Shown piece by piece: positions 59,931 through 64,000 of a stretch of 64,000 nt of DNA. The stretch lies in the NCBI GenBank assembly GCA_949284985.1, contig CASDWY010000024.1, positions 62,001 to 126,000 of the forward strand, in the 5' to 3' direction. The notes beneath the pieces were generated by a model that ran no database searches, was not told the origin of the DNA, and saw nothing but the letters and a program-made list of their open reading frames with translations. Origin of the DNA: an uncultured bacterium. GTDB taxonomy: Bacteria > Cyanobacteriota > Vampirovibrionia > Gastranaerophilales > Gastranaerophilaceae. The stretch's first letter is position 1. Each line of letters opens with the position of its first letter. The position numbers were made by a program, and so were the translations under genes.

Positions 59931-62900
59931 ATGAGTGACAATCAATATTTAGAAATTATAGAAAACAAAATTGATGACTTAAATCGTATGGTAGAGCAAC
60001 AGTCAAAATCCGGTGTGTTTTTTGATGGTTTTACCAAACAAATATTGGAAAAAATCAATGATAAATTGGAGTATATTTCTAATTTCGAAAATAATGAGCT
60101 TATAGGATATGTTACTGAAGAAATGAAAAAGAATTTAAATGAGCGTTATAATTCTTTACAAATTCGTTTAGATTCTTTTCAAGGCTTAATTAATAATTTA
60201 CAAACTAATTTAAATGATTCACTTAAAACACCTGAAGTTGTTCAAGTTTTTACTAAACTTTCTGATAGTATTTTAGATTTTTCACGTGATTTAAATGTGC
60301 AAACCAGATATTTTAGTTCCACAGTTGAAAAAATACAATCTGATATTACTAATATTGATATAAAAAGCAAGCTTGAAGATCAAACAAATAACATAAAGGC
60401 TGAAATTGATTCATATAAAGCTAATATAGAAAATCTTTCTGTAGATATAAATTCAAATTTTGAATCAATAAAAAAATTGATAGATATAAATGCACCGACA
60501 GAATCTATTTTATCACTTTCAGGCGATTTATCTGTTGTTCAAAAAGGCATGAACGATGTTATAAGCGCAGTTATGGTGATGAATACTAAGCAGGGAGAGT
60601 TGGTTACTAATATTGCAAATCTTTCTGCGAATGCTGATGTACAGGATATAAGAGTTGATGTATCTTCTATGCTTGCAGAAATGCAGGTTTTAAAAGATTC
60701 TATCAGAATTTTGGTTAACAAGGCTGATATAGAGGCATTAAATGAAAAATTAAATTATGCCATTGAAATGGTAAATAAAATTAAAGAATTTTCTGTTTTT
60801 AGTAATGATGAAAATAAATCTGCTTTTAAAACTTATTTTAATGATTTAAATCAGTTAATTTCTTCATTAGTTTCAAAAGAAGAAAGTGCACAGATAAAAG
60901 AACAACTTGAAATTATTCAATCAAGCATTGTTTCAGATAAAAATGATGTAAAAAATTCAATTGAAATAAATAATAATGAAATAAAAAATCTTATTCCTAT
61001 TATTTCTTCTTTGTCAACAAGGGAAAATTTGGAGGAATTATCAAAGAAAGCAATATCATCAATTCAAGAAATTACTGATAAGTGGAATGAAAAAATTACA
61101 GGTAGTACAAATCTTTTAGATGAAAAACTAGAAGCTTTTAAAATGGCTTTATCCAATATTTATGAAAATTTATCTGCTATTAATTCAAAAGTTAGCGCGA
61201 ATGGTGGCGTCGATGAAGTTTTGTTTAAGGAGCAGGTATCCTCGTTAATTGGATATATTGATAATGCATTGGAACAAGTTTCAACCGTTGCTAAAAGTTC
61301 TGCGACTGAGCTTAATGGCAAGTTTGATAATATTGCAACATCTATCGTTGGGAAAATTGATTATGTTTCATCTTTGATTAATGGGTTCCAGGAAGATCTT
61401 AGGGCAAATTTATCAGAGAATATTTTTCAATTAAGGGATTTTTCTCAAAAACTTGTTGAAACGGTTGCTGATTTTAGTGGAAAACTTGATATAAAAACAG
61501 AAGAAATAAAATTTGTATTTAATGAAAGAAGTGATATTTTAAATAATAAAATTGATAGTTTAGCTTCTGCGTATTTAAATTCCAGTGTAGAAAATAAGGC
61601 GGCAATTTTAGAAAGTATAGAAAATTTAAAAACTATTACAGAAGCTTCAAAAGCAGCGTTGGATAATGATAAAATTTTTAATTTAATTGAAGAAAAAATA
61701 ACGTTGTTAAATAATATTTTGCAAAATAATAAAGAAGAAATTGTTAATATTGCTAATCGTTCTTTTGAGTCTGTAAATTCACAAAATGCATTGATTGAGG
61801 TTGTGAGCAATAGTGTTAAAGATTTATATATAAGTCTTTCGGACGCAAAATCAATAGCATTAAGTAATAAAGAAGAAATTATAAATGAAATTACTCAAAA
61901 AGTTTATACAATGAGTTCTCTTATAGAAGAGGCAAAATCCCAAGTTAATGAAAATCTTTTTGGTAATAAAAGTACGCTGCTTGCTGAGTTTGAATTAATA
62001 AAGGAAGCTACAAACGATATTAAAACAGTTTTGAATGATGTTAATAAAAATCAAGCCAGTAAGGAAATTCTTGCAGCTATTTTAGAAAGTGTTACAAGTA
62101 AATTAGATGAGGTGTCTAACCTTATTAATATTAATAAGGATTATAATCTTCAACAGTATGATGGTATAAAGCAGATTACATTTGATTTAAAAGATGAAAT
62201 TGCAAATATTTTGATTCATTTAAATCAATCATCAGAGTTTGCCAAAAATATTCTTGATAGAATGTCAGCAGGATTTTTAGAATCAGCAGATAATTTTGCT
62301 AAGAATATATTTGATTTAAAAAATGAAATAAAATCTGTAGATGATTTGCATAATGCTGATTTAGTTGCCAGATTGGAGCAAATTGATGCTGTTGTAAAAA
62401 AAGTTCAAAGTGATGTTGCAAGTTTTAATTTTGATGAATCTGTTAAAGAGCAGTTGTTGGATCTTAAACGGCAAATTGAAGCTTTTAATCAAGAATCTTT
62501 GCTTAGTATTCTTAACAGGGTTACTGAGAATAATGAACAAACAAGTAAAAATGTTAAAGAGTCTGTTGAGGATATGAAAGTAAGTTATAGTAATTTGCTT
62601 TCACATATAAATAATATTCAAAATCAATTTAATGATGTACAAGAAAATTTTGCACGTAGCTTGGCACTTAATTTATCTGAAGTTAGTAATAAATTTGAAA
62701 TTTTAACAAATAATATTGAATCTAACAGCTATTCAAATAAAGAGCAGATTTTAAGTGAAATAGCCGGTTTGCAAAATATTTCTGCAGAGCTTCAAAATAG
62801 TATTAGTGATATTAATAAAAATATGCTCAAAGATGAATTTATTATTGAGCAAACTCAGCAATTGTACAGTTTGATTAACAATTTTGCTGCAAACGTTGAG

Positions 62901-64000
62901 AAAAAACTTGAAATAATAAATGATACGGATAAAAGTTATGTCACAGAAGCGGTAAGAAGTGCTTTTGATGAGTTTAGAGTGCAAATTTCTGATTCTGTTA
63001 ATTATCTTAAAGGTTTAAATTTAAACTTAGATAGGAGTTTGTCCGGCGTAAAAAATGCAGTTCTTGAAAGTGTTGAAAAAATTAAAGACAACGTAGTCAG
63101 AAATATTGAATCTATAAATTCACTAAAAGAAGATTTGGACACTAAAATAGATAATTCAATAATTGGGATTACTGAACTTATAGACAAGTCTAAAGAGCAG
63201 GCTCAAGGATCAAAAGAGGAAATAATTTCTAAAATTAATATAGTTTCTGAAGAAATTCATGATAAGTTGTTAAGTGCTCAAGAGCAAAGTCAAAGCAACA
63301 AGAATGAAATTATTACAGAGTTGTCAGGTGCAGTAAGCGAAAAAACCTTTAATTTAAAACAAATTTTTGAGGCAAAGCTTCAAGATGCACTTGAGAGGTT
63401 TAATGAAAAAATTTCTTTGTTTACAAATGGATTGCATGCATCTTCGTCAAAAAATATAGAACAACTCTTAAATACATTAAGCGAGCTTAAAACTTCTGCA
63501 GATGGTGTAAAAACAGAGCTTGATGAGCTAATTAGCAAAACTAAATCTGAAATGCAAGAGTTTGTAGGTGAAAAGCTTGGTTTAAATCTTTTGGCACTTA
63601 ATGAAAAAATTGAGCAGCTTCAAAATGATTTGGCGCATAGAAGTGAAAATGATAAAGGACAGTTGCTTGATTCTATTCAGACATTGCATATTGCACTTGA
63701 GCAAACTGCTAATGCTTCAGAAAAAATCGTATCTGATTGTAATGAGTTTATAAAGTCTGAGGTAGTTGATAAATTTGAAAGTTCTATCCAGAATTGCTTA
63801 AAAAGAATTGATTCGGCTTCTGAATCTCTTATTAACGGCAGTTTAAGTAATAAATCAGAAATTATTGAAAATATACAAAGTTTTAAATCAGAAATTGAAA
63901 CTTATAAAATAAATTTTGTTAATGTTGAAAACAGTATTTTACAGACAAAAGACTCTATTCTTGCTGAATTCGATGATAGGTTGGATGATATAGTTGCAGG
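59931..64000 (+). CDS. giant coiled-coil protein, at least 1356 aa, 3' end outside window
   Basis: The frame opens at the ATG at 59931 (GAGAG ribosome binding site) and stays open to the window end. The protein is almost entirely predicted alpha-helical coiled coil, rich in Ser, Asn, Ile, Lys, Glu and Leu and poor in Pro, Cys, Trp and Gly, with no signal peptide and no membrane segment in the visible part. The opening NQYLEIIENKIDDLNRMVEQQ is itself a heptad pattern. A motif of the type xNKxxIIxxI recurs at residues 554, 599, 645, 678, 935, 1093, 1122 and 1306. I recognise no family. A cytoskeletal, surface-display or tape-measure-like role is possible; no phage genes are near. It may carry a C-terminal domain beyond the window. 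Confidence 0.9.
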   Translation, partial: MSDNQYLEIIENKIDDLNRMVEQQSKSGVFFDGFTKQILEKINDKLEYISNFENNELIGYVTEEMKKNLNERYNSLQIRLDSFQGLINNLQTNLNDSLKTPEVVQVFTKLSDSILDFSRDLNVQTRYFSSTVEKIQSDITNIDIKSKLEDQTNNIKAEIDSYKANIENLSVDINSNFESIKKLIDINAPTESILSLSGDLSVVQKGMNDVISAVMVMNTKQGELVTNIANLSANADVQDIRVDVSSMLAEMQVLKDSIRILVNKADIEALNEKLNYAIEMVNKIKEFSVFSNDENKSAFKTYFNDLNQLISSLVSKEESAQIKEQLEIIQSSIVSDKNDVKNSIEINNNEIKNLIPIISSLSTRENLEELSKKAISSIQEITDKWNEKITGSTNLLDEKLEAFKMALSNIYENLSAINSKVSANGGVDEVLFKEQVSSLIGYIDNALEQVSTVAKSSATELNGKFDNIATSIVGKIDYVSSLINGFQEDLRANLSENIFQLRDFSQKLVETVADFSGKLDIKTEEIKFVFNERSDILNNKIDSLASAYLNSSVENKAAILESIENLKTITEASKAALDNDKIFNLIEEKITLLNNILQNNKEEIVNIANRSFESVNSQNALIEVVSNSVKDLYISLSDAKSIALSNKEEIINEITQKVYTMSSLIEEAKSQVNENLFGNKSTLLAEFELIKEATNDIKTVLNDVNKNQASKEILAAILESVTSKLDEVSNLININKDYNLQQYDGIKQITFDLKDEIANILIHLNQSSEFAKNILDRMSAGFLESADNFAKNIFDLKNEIKSVDDLHNADLVARLEQIDAVVKKVQSDVASFNFDESVKEQLLDLKRQIEAFNQESLLSILNRVTENNEQTSKNVKESVEDMKVSYSNLLSHINNIQNQFNDVQENFARSLALNLSEVSNKFEILTNNIESNSYSNKEQILSEIAGLQNISAELQNSISDINKNMLKDEFIIEQTQQLYSLINNFAANVEKKLEIINDTDKSYVTEAVRSAFDEFRVQISDSVNYLKGLNLNLDRSLSGVKNAVLESVEKIKDNVVRNIESINSLKEDLDTKIDNSIIGITELIDKSKEQAQGSKEEIISKINIVSEEIHDKLLSAQEQSQSNKNEIITELSGAVSEKTFNLKQIFEAKLQDALERFNEKISLFTNGLHASSSKNIEQLLNTLSELKTSADGVKTELDELISKTKSEMQEFVGEKLGLNLLALNEKIEQLQNDLAHRSENDKGQLLDSIQTLHIALEQTANASEKIVSDCNEFIKSEVVDKFESSIQNCLKRIDSASESLINGSLSNKSEIIENIQSFKSEIETYKINFVNVENSILQTKDSILAEFDDRLDDIVA

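Noticed and set aside
59931-64000. Phage tail tape-measure protein / prophage start
   Set aside because: Length and coiled coil fit, but no integrase, terminase, portal, tail or lysis gene is near, and upstream genes are housekeeping.

Overview
The window is AT-rich, densely packed bacterial chromosome with about 60 protein genes, three tRNA genes and no insertion sequence, prophage or CRISPR array that I can see. The cell it suggests is a diderm with LPS (kdsD, kdsC, a heptosyltransferase-type GT9), meso-diaminopimelate peptidoglycan (MurE with a DNPR motif) and an anaerobic oxygen-defence set (rubrerythrin, desulfoferrodoxin, ferritin). EF-Tu with a cyanobacterial-looking insertion, a long S-adenosylmethionine synthetase and a FTLAEVLI-type pseudopilin together point to a non-photosynthetic relative of Cyanobacteria, most likely the gut Gastranaerophilales ('Melainabacteria'). 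That placement is inference, not proof.

Layout. 1-8.8 kb is almost all minus strand: gatB (cut by the window edge), an orphan OppD-type ATPase, a 2-hydroxyacid dehydrogenase, a dicarboxylate symporter, a LipM-like octanoyltransferase, thrB, dnaN, then a 256-bp AT-rich gap that is a candidate replication origin, a small unknown gene and coaE. 8.9-13.7 kb has ilvN, rpsB-tsf and a polytopic membrane protein (plus), then a membrane-anchored coiled-coil protein (minus). 13.7-20.7 kb holds a COG2509 flavoprotein, rubrerythrin, and the envelope run spoIID-like/murJ/tsaC. 20.7-29 kb holds typA, a possible small RNA, aspS, a GHL10 glycoside hydrolase-like protein, a response regulator, rseP and comF. 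29.5-37 kb holds polA, uppP, queD, an unusual malic enzyme and mgtE. 37-47 kb holds ftsH, rpsT, ferritin-desulfoferrodoxin, tuf, a pseudopilin, an SDR, kdsD-kdsC and gpsA. 47.2-47.7 kb is a tRNA cluster (Thr, Thr, Tyr). 47.8-53.2 kb has a GNAT gene followed by a piece of the division/cell-wall (dcw) cluster: rsmH, an FtsL-like gene, ftsI, murE. 53.2-64 kb is the accessory-looking end: two tandem paralogues with 18-residue RTX-like repeats, a GT9, metK, two tandem divergent thymidylate-kinase-like genes, a family 4 uracil-DNA glycosylase, and a giant coiled-coil protein of at least 1356 residues that runs off the window.

How the genes work together. Much of the window serves envelope building: lipid II flipping (MurJ), undecaprenyl phosphate recycling (UppP), septal transpeptidase, MurE, SpoIID-type peptidoglycan processing, Kdo synthesis, heptose-type transfer and membrane quality control (FtsH, RseP). 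A second theme is information processing (DnaN, PolA, UDG, S2, S20, EF-Ts, EF-Tu, TypA, AspRS, GatB, TsaC).

The most interesting signals are: seven genes without a Shine-Dalgarno sequence that all have a -10-like hexamer exactly 6 nt before the ATG (predicted leaderless mRNAs); a malic enzyme whose malic domain contains a degenerate internal duplication; the repeat-number difference between the RTX-like paralogues; the tandem TMK-like pair lacking the REPGGT motif; the giant coiled-coil protein with a recurring xNKxxII motif; and a triple TATTGTAAT element in front of it.
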